Positions 15,788 through 23,987 of a stretch of 64,000 nt of DNA are shown here, one piece after another (the first letter of the stretch is position 1; each line of letters starts with the position of its first letter). Made by a program: the position numbers and the translations under genes. This DNA comes from Acidobacteria bacterium AB60 (lineage in GTDB: Bacteria; Acidobacteriota; Terriglobia; Terriglobales; Acidobacteriaceae). The notes under the pieces are model-generated. The model was not told the DNA's origin, searched no databases, and saw only the letters and a program-made list of their open reading frames with translations. The stretch is from positions 620,001-684,000 of the forward strand of contig VANK01000002.1 in assembly GCA_008682415.1 (NCBI GenBank), written 5' to 3'.

Positions 15788-17419
15788 TTAATTCCCCTGC
15801 ATGAGCCGAAAAGCCGCGTACAGCAGGCCGGACAACAGCGCCGCCGCGGGCAAGGTGAAGACCCACGCGGCCGCAATATTCCGGATAGTCGACAACTGCA
15901 ACCCGCTCTTGTTGGCCGCCATGGTGCCGGCCACGCCCGAACTCAGCACGTGCGTCGTGCTCACCGGCAGGCCCAGGGTGTCGGCGGCATAGATGGTCGC
16001 CGCGGCCACTACCTCGGCCGCCGCGCCCTGCGCATAGGTCAGGTGCTCCTTGCCGATCTTCTCGCCCACCGTTACCACAATGCGCTTCCAGCCCACCATG
16101 GTGCCCAGCCCCAGCGCCAGCGCCACTGCGACCTTCACCCAGCTGGGAATGAACTTGGTCGCCTTGTCCACCTTGGCCTTGTAGTTGTTCAGCGCCGCCA
16201 GGTCGTCCTTCGTGAAGCCGCCCTGCTTGTTCTTGGCCATCACCCGCAGCGTCTCGCTGGTCACGTACATGTCGTTGCGTACGTTTGACTGCATGCTGGC
16301 CGGCACCGCCTTGTAGTCGCCGTACGCCTTCACCGCGCCTTCGGTGTCGCGGATCAGTTCCCGCAGCGCCGTCATCGTGGCCGGGTGCACCTTCTTGGTC
16401 TGCAGGTAGATGGTCAGCTCCTCGCGCGGATCGGAGCCCAGCATCGCGCCTTTATCGACGTGCCGGTCGATGATGCTCACCGCCTGTTCGGAGGCGGCGA
16501 TGAAGTCCTGGATGTCGTGCGGCGAGACCGCGTGGTTGAGCGCATAGGCCGTGGGCACGGTGCCAATCAGGATCAGCATGATGAGTCCCATGCCCTTCTG
16601 CCCGTCATTGGACCCATGGAAGAAGCTCACCAGCGTGCAGGTGATGATGAGCAGAATGCGGATGGGAAACGGCGGCGGCGTGTCGTCCTTGGGCGACTCG
16701 TACAGCGCCGGGTACTTGATGGTGATCTTCGAAAGCAGGAACAACAGGAATGCCAGCCCGAACCCAAACAACGGCGACACGAGCAGCACCTTGAAGACCT
16801 TGGTGGCCTGCTCCCAGTCCACGCCGGAGGTGCCGTCGGCGCTGTTGGCCATGAGCTGGTTGGCCACGCCCACGCCGATGATCGATCCGGTCATGGTGTG
16901 GGTGCTGGAAGCGGGCAGGCCCAGCCACCAGGTGCCCAGGTTCCACAGGATGGCCGCCAGCAGCAGCGCGAAGACCATGGCGAAACCGGCGCCGGAGCTG
17001 ACCTTCAGGATGAGCTCCACGGGCAGCAGGGTAATGATCGTGAATGCCACGGCGCCGGCAGAGGTAAGCACGCCCACCAGGTTGCAGAGTCCCGACCACA
17101 CCACGGCAATATTGGCGTCCAGCGCGTGCGTGTAGATCACCGTCGCCACCGCGTTGGCCGTGTCGTGGAAGCCGTTCACGAACTCGAAGCCCAGGGCGAT
17201 AAACAAGGCAATGCCCAGCAGCACGTAGGGCCAGGTGCTGCCCAGGGTTACGTTGCCCAGGTCGCCGGCCACGTGGAAGCCGATATAGCCGAGGCCGCCG
17301 ATGAGGGCGACCAGCACGATGACGCCGCTCACCCAGGAGGGCATGCGGCTCTTCATCTTTTTGTCGAGCAGGGAGGGCCCGGTTACCGGCGCGGGTGCCG
17401 TGGTCGCGAGGTCTGCCAT
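15788..17419 (-). CDS. pit: inorganic phosphate transporter, PiT family
   Basis: A 543-residue membrane protein with about 10 helices. Both duplicated PiT signatures are present: GFHDTANAVATVI near residue 85 and STTHVLSSGVAGTMAA near 500; GSNDGQKGMGLIML near 268 is the second-half motif. A soluble loop of about 110 residues (295-400) interrupts the helices, as in PitA-type transporters. It takes up metal-phosphate with protons at the inner membrane. No phoU-like gene is adjacent. The gene ends at a terminator hairpin. Confidence 0.92.
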   Translation of the reverse strand: MADLATTAPAPVTGPSLLDKKMKSRMPSWVSGVIVLVALIGGLGYIGFHVAGDLGNVTLGSTWPYVLLGIALFIALGFEFVNGFHDTANAVATVIYTHALDANIAVVWSGLCNLVGVLTSAGAVAFTIITLLPVELILKVSSGAGFAMVFALLLAAILWNLGTWWLGLPASSTHTMTGSIIGVGVANQLMANSADGTSGVDWEQATKVFKVLLVSPLFGFGLAFLLFLLSKITIKYPALYESPKDDTPPPFPIRILLIITCTLVSFFHGSNDGQKGMGLIMLILIGTVPTAYALNHAVSPHDIQDFIAASEQAVSIIDRHVDKGAMLGSDPREELTIYLQTKKVHPATMTALRELIRDTEGAVKAYGDYKAVPASMQSNVRNDMYVTSETLRVMAKNKQGGFTKDDLAALNNYKAKVDKATKFIPSWVKVAVALALGLGTMVGWKRIVVTVGEKIGKEHLTYAQGAAAEVVAAATIYAADTLGLPVSTTHVLSSGVAGTMAANKSGLQLSTIRNIAAAWVFTLPAAALLSGLLYAAFRLMQGN

Positions 17420-17849
17420 GGAGGAAAGCTCCGGATGAGAATTTTTTCAGGAATTTCCGGCATGTCTGGGGATGCAATTGCCGGACTCTGCAAGCTGTAC
17501 GCTCCTCTCATGAAACGGAGGTAAATGCTGTGTTAACAACGAGAATTCCCAAGCCGGGAACGAAGATCACGTTACCAAAGCGGGAAGTGATTCCTAACTG
17601 GAGTGACATAACTCACATACAAAGTGGCATGATCTAGCGATTAATAGCAGTACTGATCAGACCAATTGAGTCACCCGAATGGGTCGGAGGGGTCCGGCTT
17701 CATCTCGGTTCAGGTTCCCGCCCCGCTCGCGGCGCCTGTCAGCACGACCGACCCCCGGTGTCTCCTTTCCTCTGATCGCGTTGAGCTAATGGATCCACCC
17801 CGGGTGATCGAGCGACCTCGGGGATCCCAAAATTATTTAGGAGAACGCG
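17420..17849. other. divergent intergenic region, pit / 17850 gene
   Basis: About 430 bp, AT-richer near 17520-17650, expected to hold promoters for both flanking genes. A small inverted repeat GAGT-gacata-ACTC sits near 17602. No convincing Pho box and no further gene were found. Confidence 0.5.
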
Positions 17850-18491
17850 ATGACACCTCCCACCTCCCCCGCCAAGCCCTCAACCTGGCCCATCGCCATC
17901 GGCGCCGAAGGCATCGCCGCAGCCCAGTTCGCCCGCTGCGGGTTCGACGTGATGATGCAGGTCGGACGCGACAAACCGTGGTATGACTTTGCCGTGACAC
18001 GGGCGGGAAACATGCTGAAGGTTTCAGTCAAGCCCAGTGAGGATGGCCGTTGGAATCTGGCTCAGGGCTTCGGCCGGCGCAGCTCCGAACCGGGCACCCG
18101 CGCCCTCGACTGCCGCAGCGCCATCGATATGTGGGCCGACAGCCAGGGATCGAAGACCATCTGCTGCCTGGTGCAGTTTGAGGATGTGGCCATCAGCCAG
18201 ATGCCGCGCATCTACCTGGCCTATCCGGCGGAGATCGCCGCGGAGATGAAGCTGGCTGCCGAGCGCACCGGCTGCTGCGGCCTGGCCGAGCAGTATGAGT
18301 ACACCACCGAGGGCAAGCGCGAGTTCGCCTCCCTGCCCGCCAAGTGGCGCTTCTCCGCGGAGCGCATTCAGGAGCTCCTCGAAGGCCAAACCTCGGCCTC
18401 GGCTTCTTCCGTCATCAGTGGATCGTTCCCCAAGCCCGGCCCGGTGATGGTCACCAGCGTGGCCGCCCGCCCCGTCGCCATGACGGCTTAA
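17850..18491 (+). CDS. hypothetical protein, possible PD-(D/E)XK nuclease fold
   Basis: A 213-residue soluble protein. Residues 18-65 read GAEGIAAAQFARCGFDVMMQVG, then YDFAVTR and LKVSVKPSED. A conserved E in an N-terminal helix, a D after a strand and a strand with V-x-V-K resemble the core of PD-(D/E)XK endonuclease-like proteins, where the usual Q/E-x-K would be here S-V-K. The C-terminal 40 residues are Ser/Pro/Val-rich and probably disordered. A taggag SD lies before the ATG. The fold is inferred from spacing; the activity is unknown. Confidence 0.55.
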   Translation: MTPPTSPAKPSTWPIAIGAEGIAAAQFARCGFDVMMQVGRDKPWYDFAVTRAGNMLKVSVKPSEDGRWNLAQGFGRRSSEPGTRALDCRSAIDMWADSQGSKTICCLVQFEDVAISQMPRIYLAYPAEIAAEMKLAAERTGCCGLAEQYEYTTEGKREFASLPAKWRFSAERIQELLEGQTSASASSVISGSFPKPGPVMVTSVAARPVAMTA

Positions 18492-18502
18492 GGAAGACTC
18501 AA

Positions 18503-18907
18503 CTATCCCGCCTGGTTCCGCGGCGCCGTGTTGCGCTCGAACCAGGCGGCGAGCTGTTCTTCGGAGATCTCTCCCGCTGCCAGGCGGAGCATGGTTTCAA
18601 ACGCGTCTTCCTGCGTCGCCGTCATCTCCAGACCGTTCTTATCCAGAAAAACGAAGGACACCATGAGCGCTGTGCGCTTGTTTCCATCGATAAACGGATG
18701 GTTCGACGAGATTCCGAAGGCGTACCCCGCCGCGAGCCTGGACAGATTCGGCTGCGATTCGGAATAAGCCCAGGTATTCTGCGGGCGCGCCAGAGCTGAG
18801 GCCAAGAGGCCGGCATCCCGAACACCGAGCGACCCCCCAAACAGGTTGATCTGCTGCGCGTGGAGTTGGAGAGCGTCGATTTCGCGAATCCAAGTGGGTT
18901 CAGTCAC
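18503..18907 (-). CDS. doc: Doc (death-on-curing) family toxin, Fic fold
   Basis: A 134-residue protein with the Doc/Fic active-site motif HPFIDGNKRTAL at about residues 69-80. The family phosphorylates or AMPylates translation factors; Doc phosphorylates EF-Tu. It begins with GTG at 18907, directly abutting the TAA of the upstream AbrB-type antitoxin gene, so translation is coupled. The conserved H-x-F-x-D-x-N-K-R is intact, so the toxin is probably active. Confidence 0.92.
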   Translation of the reverse strand: MTEPTWIREIDALQLHAQQINLFGGSLGVRDAGLLASALARPQNTWAYSESQPNLSRLAAGYAFGISSNHPFIDGNKRTALMVSFVFLDKNGLEMTATQEDAFETMLRLAAGEISEEQLAAWFERNTAPRNQAG

Positions 18908-19135
18908 TTACTCAGCCAGCTTCTTCAGCGTGTCCCGATACTTCCGAATCACGCGATCGGCCGATTCCATCGTTCTCGCAAGCTCTTCATCGTGAGGAGT
19001 GACCTGCAGGCCGCCTGGGACCTCGCTCACATACAAAGTGTCGCCCTTCTCAACCTTGAGCCGAGAGAGCATCTCTTTGGGCAGAATGATTCCGCTGGAA
19101 TTCCCAATCGCAATCACTTTGGTGCTCGCTGCCAC
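18908..19135 (-). CDS. AbrB/MazE-type antitoxin
   Basis: A 75-residue protein starting VAASTKVIAIGNSSGIILPKEMLSRLKVEKGDTL, the swapped-hairpin AbrB/SpoVT DNA-binding fold. Its C-terminal half is a charged helix (MESADRVIRKYRDTLKK) likely to bind Doc. The GTG at 19135 has SD GGAGGGA 6 bases upstream, so I prefer it to a start 11 codons earlier that would place coding sequence over the promoter. It should autorepress through the palindrome at 19166-19179. Confidence 0.88.
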   Translation of the reverse strand: MAASTKVIAIGNSSGIILPKEMLSRLKVEKGDTLYVSEVPGGLQVTPHDEELARTMESADRVIRKYRDTLKKLAE

Positions 19136-19157
19136 GCCGCGTCCCTCCGCAAAGCGA

Positions 19158-19179
19158 TTATAACTCAAGTTATAACTTG
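19158..19179 (-). promoter_or_regulatory. toxin-antitoxin operator and promoter
   Basis: A perfect 14-bp palindrome, CAAGTTATAACTTG, occupies 19166-19179. A half copy (TTATAACT) lies immediately on the gene side at 19159-19166, and a minus-strand TATAAT -10 box is at 19163-19158. Binding here would block RNA polymerase at the antitoxin-toxin promoter. Confidence 0.65.
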
Positions 19180-19261
19180 TGGCTGTTTGGAGTGCGGTGT
19201 CCCGAAAGCGCTAACCCGGAAACGAGTTAGAATTCACTATCCATGGGTTCGGGAGCGGCAC

Positions 19262-19459
19262 GTGAACCTTGATGAGCGGCTTGAGAGAATCGGCGAGGAT
19301 CTCGACAAGCTGAAAGAGAGACATGAGGCTTTAACAGAGAGGCACGAGGCTTTGACCCAGTCGGTCGAGATCATGGTCGCCGAGGGTCAGCGTTTGCAGC
19401 GCTTGGTGGAGAGCCACGAGCGCCGCCTGTCGCGGCTGGAAGGCCCCTCGGCTGCGTAA
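19262..19459 (+). CDS. small coiled-coil protein
   Basis: A 65-residue, highly charged helical protein (MNLDERLERIGEDLDKLKE...). It contains an exact internal repeat ERHEALT-ERHEALT and heptad spacing of leucines and isoleucines throughout, so a coiled coil is likely. It starts at GTG 19262 with a GGAG 7-8 bases upstream. It has no membrane segment. The function is unknown. A second short coiled-coil gene is at 35095-35343. Confidence 0.5.
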   Translation: MNLDERLERIGEDLDKLKERHEALTERHEALTQSVEIMVAEGQRLQRLVESHERRLSRLEGPSAA

Positions 19460-19517
19460 CTACCGCCAGACGTGCTGATTCCAGGTTGCATTCGCAGATC
19501 GGAGAGTCGAGGTGCAG

Positions 19518-19847
19518 ATGAAAAAGCACCAGAAGACTATTTGGGGTGGAATAGTCAGCGCTGTTCCACTTGCGGTCTTGGAACTTGTAATTCCGGATCG
19601 CCTCGTGGACATTGCGCTGATCACGCTCGCCGTGCTCCTGCCAATTGGGTTGGCGCTGGTAATTTGGGGGACCGCCGTCAAAAACCGCTGGGGCGTCAAC
19701 CTCGAGGCGGTCGACTGTGCGCGGTGCCACATGCGGGTTCCTCAAATCCGCAAGCCAAGATCCTTCCGCCAGATGCTCTGGGGTGGCGCAATATGCAACC
19801 GATGCGGCTGCGAAATGGACAAATGGGGTAGGTCGGTAACAACCTGA
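19518..19847 (+). CDS. membrane protein with C-terminal zinc ribbon
   Basis: About 109 residues. Two hydrophobic helices (about 9-28 and 32-52) are followed by a cytosolic C-terminus with CARCHMRVPQIRKP ... CNRCGCEMDKWG, two C-x2-C knuckles spaced about 27 residues, a probable zinc ribbon. Start candidates are GTG 19512 and ATG 19518; a GAGG sits just before the latter. I recognise it as a recurrent hypothetical but know no function. Confidence 0.6.
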   Translation: MKKHQKTIWGGIVSAVPLAVLELVIPDRLVDIALITLAVLLPIGLALVIWGTAVKNRWGVNLEAVDCARCHMRVPQIRKPRSFRQMLWGGAICNRCGCEMDKWGRSVTT

Positions 19848-19863
19848 GTCTCGAATCGCGTAA

Positions 19864-20985
19864 CTACCGCCAGTCATCCCGCGTCGCCAGCCCCTCATTC
19901 ATCACCGCGTCGAACTCTGTGTTCTTCTTGATGAAGATCTCGCTGAAGGCGCGATCCTGCCGCAGCAGCACCGCCTGCAGCCGAACTAATTCCAGCAAAG
20001 CTAAAAACATGGCCACCAGGGCGCGCTCGCTCTTGCTGTGGCTGAGCAGCTTGCGCAGCGCCACCGGCTTGTCTTCCATGGTGAGGCGCCGGCCCAGGAA
20101 CTGGATCATCTGCCCCACGGTGACGGCGTCGTCCTGTACGTTGAAGGTGGGCCGTTTGCGGGCCCGCTCAATGATCTCGCGGAAGATGCGCACCAGGTCG
20201 GTGGTGTCGGCGGCGATCTCCGGCTCCGCGGCCGCGTCGGCCTTGAACTCCCGCACTCCGGGATTGGTCCAGCTTGCCGCCTCCAGCATCTGTTTCTGCT
20301 GCAGCATCTGCGCCGCGCTCTTGAAGCGCTCATGTTCCAGCAGCCGCTCCACCAGCTCGCGGCGCGGATCTTCGGGCACGTCGTCCGGCCCGGTGGGGGT
20401 ACGCGGCAGCAGCATCTTGCTCTTGATGTGGATGAGCAGCGAGGCCGTGTAGATGAACTCGCCGGCCACGTCCACGTCGGTAGCCTTCAGCTGGTCAACG
20501 TAGGTCAAAAACTGCGCCGTGATCCTGGCGATGGGGATGTCGTAGATGTCGATGTCCTGCTTGCGGATCAGGTCGAGCAGAAGGTCGAGCGGACCGTCAT
20601 ACACCTTGCCCACCATCACTTCGAAGGGCGAGAACTCCTGCTCTTCCGCCTTCTTCTCGGTCTTCTTGGGCTTGGCCGCGGGCTTCGCCGGCTCGGGTGG
20701 CACAGGTTTCGCCGTCAACACCAGCGGCGGTGCGGAATGCGCAGCATGCCCGCCCGCATCTTCCGCTCCCTGTTCCCTGATCCCTGTTTCCTCCGCCGGC
20801 ACAGCCGGAGGAGGGTCGCGGTCGGGCTCGGGATCGGGCGTGTCGGGATCGGGATCAGGGTTGGGCTCCGGATCGGGCTCAAGGCCCGGAGGAGGGTCAA
20901 CCATCGGCGGGCCGCCGGGATCGGGCTCGCGTACCGGCGCCGGTGTAGCTGCAACTTCAACATCGGATTGGGGCCGTTGTTCCAT
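19864..20985 (-). CDS. scpA: segregation and condensation protein ScpA
   Basis: A 373-residue kleisin, longer than the usual 230-260. Residues 1-120 are a Pro/Asp/Glu-rich disordered extension containing DPDPDTPDPEPDRDPP. The kleisin core starts at FEVMVGKVYDGPLDLLLDLIRKQDIDIYDI and ends with the C-terminal winged helix (LVAMFLALLELVRLQAVLL). It bridges SMC heads with ScpB. The ATG at 20985 has SD AGGTGA spaced 6 bases inside the end region of trpS, which favours it over GTG 20994. The two genes are nearly contiguous and probably cotranscribed. Confidence 0.95.
   Translation of the reverse strand: MEQRPQSDVEVAATPAPVREPDPGGPPMVDPPPGLEPDPEPNPDPDPDTPDPEPDRDPPPAVPAEETGIREQGAEDAGGHAAHSAPPLVLTAKPVPPEPAKPAAKPKKTEKKAEEQEFSPFEVMVGKVYDGPLDLLLDLIRKQDIDIYDIPIARITAQFLTYVDQLKATDVDVAGEFIYTASLLIHIKSKMLLPRTPTGPDDVPEDPRRELVERLLEHERFKSAAQMLQQKQMLEAASWTNPGVREFKADAAAEPEIAADTTDLVRIFREIIERARKRPTFNVQDDAVTVGQMIQFLGRRLTMEDKPVALRKLLSHSKSERALVAMFLALLELVRLQAVLLRQDRAFSEIFIKKNTEFDAVMNEGLATRDDWR
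20768..20788. repeat. period-7 array, CCCTGTT type, inside scpA
   Basis: Three units (ccctgtt, ccctgat, ccctgtt), 21 bp, encode part of the disordered ScpA extension (TGIREQG). The frame is preserved because 3 x 7 is a multiple of three. Confidence 0.7.
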
Positions 20986-20994
20986 GAACTTCAC

Positions 20995-22017
20995 CTACTG
21001 CCGCGCCGGGGCCAGCTTCATCGCTGCGCGCACTTCGGCCATCGTCTGTTCGGCGCGCTGCCGCGCCCGCGCCGACCCGTCTTCCAGAATATTCTCAGCG
21101 TCGGCGTTGCTGTAGCGCGCGCGCCTCTCCTGCATCGGCAGCAGGATCTGCACCAGCGAGTCGGCCGCCCAGCCCTTGCACTCGATGCACCCGATGCCCG
21201 CCGACCGGCAGCCCTCGTACACCTTGCCCAGCGTCTCCGGCGACGAGAACAGCTTATGCAGGTCGCCTACCGGGCACTTGTCGGGATCGCCGGGGTCGGT
21301 GCGCCGCACCCGCGCCGGGTCCGTCACCATCGTCTTCAGCTTCCTGCGTATCTCCGGCTCCGGGTCCGTCAGCATGATGGTGTTCCCGTAGCTCTTCGAC
21401 ATCTTGCGGCCGTCCGTGCCAGGCAGCTTGGGCGAGGGCGTCAGGAGCGCATCCGGCTCGGGCAGCACCTCGCGGCCGTCGAGCTGATAGAAGTGATTGA
21501 AGCGTCGCGCCACCTCGCGCGTCAGCTCCACGTGCGCCACCTGGTCCTGCCCCACCGGCACATACTTCGGCTGGTACATCAAAATATCCGCCGCCTGCAG
21601 CAGCGGATAGCCCAGAAAGCCATAGGTGGTCAGGTCCTTCCCCACCAGGTTCTCCAACTGCTCCTTATAGGTGGGTACCCGCTCCAGCCAGCCGAGGGAG
21701 GTAATCATGCCCAGCAGCAGGTAGAGCTCGGCATGCACCGGGACCTTGCTCTGCACGAAGAGCACGGACCGCTCCGGATCGAGCCCCGCGGCCAGGTAGT
21801 CGAGGATCACCTCGCGCGAGTTATCCAGGAAGTTGGTGGTGTCGGCGTAGTCCGTGGTGAGCGCGTGCCAGTCGGCGATGAAGAAGTAGCACTCGTAGGC
21901 GTCCTGCATCTTCACCCAGTTGGCCAGGGCGCCCATGTAGTTGCCCAGGTGGAGCTTGCCGGTGGGACGCATCCCGCTGAGAACGCGCGGGCGGGAGATA
22001 AGGTTCTGTTCTGCCAT
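20995..22017 (-). CDS. trpS: tryptophanyl-tRNA synthetase
   Basis: A 340-residue class I synthetase charging tRNA-Trp. The HIGH-type motif is KLHLGNYMG at about residues 21-29, and KMSKS is intact at about 204-208 (GRKMSKSYGN). The length is standard for bacterial TrpRS. The ATG at 22017 (MAEQNLIS) was chosen over a TTG one codon upstream. It is followed without a gap by scpA. Confidence 0.97.
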   Translation of the reverse strand: MAEQNLISRPRVLSGMRPTGKLHLGNYMGALANWVKMQDAYECYFFIADWHALTTDYADTTNFLDNSREVILDYLAAGLDPERSVLFVQSKVPVHAELYLLLGMITSLGWLERVPTYKEQLENLVGKDLTTYGFLGYPLLQAADILMYQPKYVPVGQDQVAHVELTREVARRFNHFYQLDGREVLPEPDALLTPSPKLPGTDGRKMSKSYGNTIMLTDPEPEIRRKLKTMVTDPARVRRTDPGDPDKCPVGDLHKLFSSPETLGKVYEGCRSAGIGCIECKGWAADSLVQILLPMQERRARYSNADAENILEDGSARARQRAEQTMAEVRAAMKLAPARQ

Positions 22018-22097
22018 CAATGCCTGTCGGATCGAGGATCGGGTTCCATCTCGATTCTAACGGCATGGGCTGCCATGGCCGCCGCGAATCCAGGCCC

Positions 22098-22850
22098 CTA
22101 ATGCCCCGGAATCGAGCCTCCGCCCAGTTGATTGAGGGCGCTGAATACCAGCATCAGCGACGGCCGCAGGAACAGCATGATGATGTAGCCACCCACAAAG
22201 ATCATCAGCAGGTAACTCACCCACATGGGAATCCGGTCGTACGCCTGCACAGCGTTATACGGCAGCAGGTTGCGCAGAATACGGCTTCCGTCCAGCGGCG
22301 GAATCGGCAGCAGGTTGAAGAAAAACAGCGACAGGTTGATCAGGATGGCCAGGCTGCACAGGATCGCCGTGGCCTGCAGGCCCGACGCCGCCGGCATGCC
22401 CAGAATGCCGCCCCGCAGCGCCGAGATGAACGTCAGGATCACCAGCTCATGGCCGCCCGGAACCGCCACCGCCAGGATCGCCAGCACGATGAACGCCACC
22501 GCCACCAGGGCCAGGTTCGAGAGCGGCCCCGCAAACGTCGTCAGGTTGTCGTCGCGCGTGATCTTGCGGAAGTTCCGGGTCATCACCGGCGTGGGCTTGG
22601 CCCACCCCACCAGCAGCCCGCTGAAGAACGTGAAACCGATGAACGGCCCGAAGACGATCAGCGCCGGAAACAGCAGCGTTCCGATCGGATCGATGTGATA
22701 CATGGGGTTCAGCGTCACCCGCCCCTGCAGCCGCGCCGTCTGATCCCCCAGACGCGACGCCATCCACGCATGCGCGCATTCGTGAACGCTCAGCGAAAAC
22801 AGCAGCAACACGAACTCGAACACCGCGATGACAAAGCTGGTCGCCTGCAA
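22098..22850 (-). CDS. site-2 protease family protein (M50)
   Basis: A 250-residue polytopic membrane metalloprotease. The zinc motif HECAH lies at residues 23-27 in the first helix, and the third ligand motif LLPIPPLDGSRIL is near 185-197. The compact form with no PDZ domain is typical of the small M50 rhomboid-like group of unknown substrate. It starts with TTG at 22850, supported by GGAGAG 5 bases upstream. It lies 80 bp upstream of trpS on the same strand. Confidence 0.9.
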   Translation of the reverse strand: MQATSFVIAVFEFVLLLFSLSVHECAHAWMASRLGDQTARLQGRVTLNPMYHIDPIGTLLFPALIVFGPFIGFTFFSGLLVGWAKPTPVMTRNFRKITRDDNLTTFAGPLSNLALVAVAFIVLAILAVAVPGGHELVILTFISALRGGILGMPAASGLQATAILCSLAILINLSLFFFNLLPIPPLDGSRILRNLLPYNAVQAYDRIPMWVSYLLMIFVGGYIIMLFLRPSLMLVFSALNQLGGGSIPGH

Positions 22851-22935
22851 AGTTCTCTCCTGCTTGCGGAAACCTCAGGTTAGCATGCGAACACAGCACC
22901 GCCTTTCCGCCTGCCGAGTCCGCCCCGTCCGCTCT

Positions 22936-23673
22936 TCAGTTCCGCACCGCGGGAAACTCCCCCACCACTTCGCGCTCGGGGATCCGCGACCCCCCATGCA
23001 CAATCGCATGGCTCCCGATCCGCGCCCCCGCCCCAATCTCCGTGGGCGCCAGGTTCGCCTTGTCGTAGTCGTCCGGGTCGTAGGTGTGCGAGTAGATCCG
23101 GGCATACGACCCGATCACCGCGTTCTTCCCGATCGTGATGCCCCCGCGGTCGTGCAGCATGGCTCGCTGCCGCACCACCACCCCATCGGCCAGCCTGGTC
23201 TTGTACCCGTAACACAGCTCCACGCCGTGGAAGATCCGCACCCCGCTGCCCATCTCCGCAAAGATATGCCGCCCCAGCATGCACCGGAAGCGCAATCCCA
23301 GCCAGTGATTCAGCCCCACCGGCGACCGGTCGAACATCTGCCAGAACCACAGCAGCGGCTTCCTCTTCTCCAGTTGCTCGTGGTCTGCCTCGGGAAAATG
23401 CTGCGCCTCCAGCGTCATGTTCTCCGGATCCATCGACAGGCTCAGCACATTCACCGGCAACTCGCTGGTCAGCGTCAGGTTCAGCTTGCCCCCATGCGGG
23501 CGCCCCAGGTACATCTGGTACAGCTGGTCGCGCACAATCTCGTTCCGCCGCGCCGGCCCCTGGTGCCGCGTGAACTCGTCGTCCAGAAACGCCAGCCACC
23601 GCCGATAGACCTCCTCGGCCTCAGGCGCCGGCCGCGCCACAATCGCCACATTCCCCTGTACCGGATTCGCCAT
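22936..23673 (-). CDS. acyltransferase with left-handed beta-helix
   Basis: About 245 residues from MANPVQGN. The C-terminal half (120-240) has hexapeptide repeats of the LbH type: GSGVRIFHGVEL, RGGITIGKNAVIGSYARIYSHTYD, IGAGARIGSHAIVHGGSRI. The histidine of YSHTYD would fit the catalytic position of such transferases. The N-terminal half is helical and not recognised. By fold it transfers an acetyl or acyl group from CoA or ACP; the acceptor is unknown. The upstream frame (about 50 codons) has no SD and is arginine-rich, so it was excluded. Confidence 0.75.
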   Translation of the reverse strand: MANPVQGNVAIVARPAPEAEEVYRRWLAFLDDEFTRHQGPARRNEIVRDQLYQMYLGRPHGGKLNLTLTSELPVNVLSLSMDPENMTLEAQHFPEADHEQLEKRKPLLWFWQMFDRSPVGLNHWLGLRFRCMLGRHIFAEMGSGVRIFHGVELCYGYKTRLADGVVVRQRAMLHDRGGITIGKNAVIGSYARIYSHTYDPDDYDKANLAPTEIGAGARIGSHAIVHGGSRIPEREVVGEFPAVRN

Positions 23674-23987
23674 ACGCTTTGGACGATAAACCACCCGCCC
23701 GAGATTCCCCAGCGATTCCGGCGTGCCACTACCCTTCCGTGCCCCAACCTTGCGATTTTTTTCTGTCGCAAGGGCGGGAGACCACGAATGTCGTTGGCCG
23801 GGTGCCCGACCCTTCAGAGCTAACACCGGGTGCGCTCCCCCCTTGCCGCGTTTTTAATCTTCCGGCTAGGTTGGGAGCGAAGCCCACTCACCACGAACCG
23901 GCTAATAGCTAAAAGCTAAGAGCTAACAGCTCACTCCGAACCCCACCCACCCCGCGGTTTATCCTTGAAATCAAGGAAGCCCGAGCC
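23674..23987. other. divergent intergenic region with AGCTAAN repeats
   Basis: About 310 bp upstream of asnS. It contains the period-7 array at 23900-23934 and otherwise no gene or recognised site. Confidence 0.5.
23900..23934. repeat. period-7 array, AGCTAAN type
   Basis: Five 7-bp units: ggctaat, agctaaa, agctaag, agctaac, agctcac. They lie about 55 bp before asnS. The type is shared with 3619-3646. Confidence 0.8.

Noticed and set aside
17590..17630. Pho box upstream of the phosphate transporter
   Set aside because: Only a loose TGACATAACT match; no tandem 7-bp repeats with correct spacing.
20038..22101. A 687-codon frame antisense to scpA and trpS
   Set aside because: Arg/Leu/His-rich shadow; both opposite genes have clear motifs.
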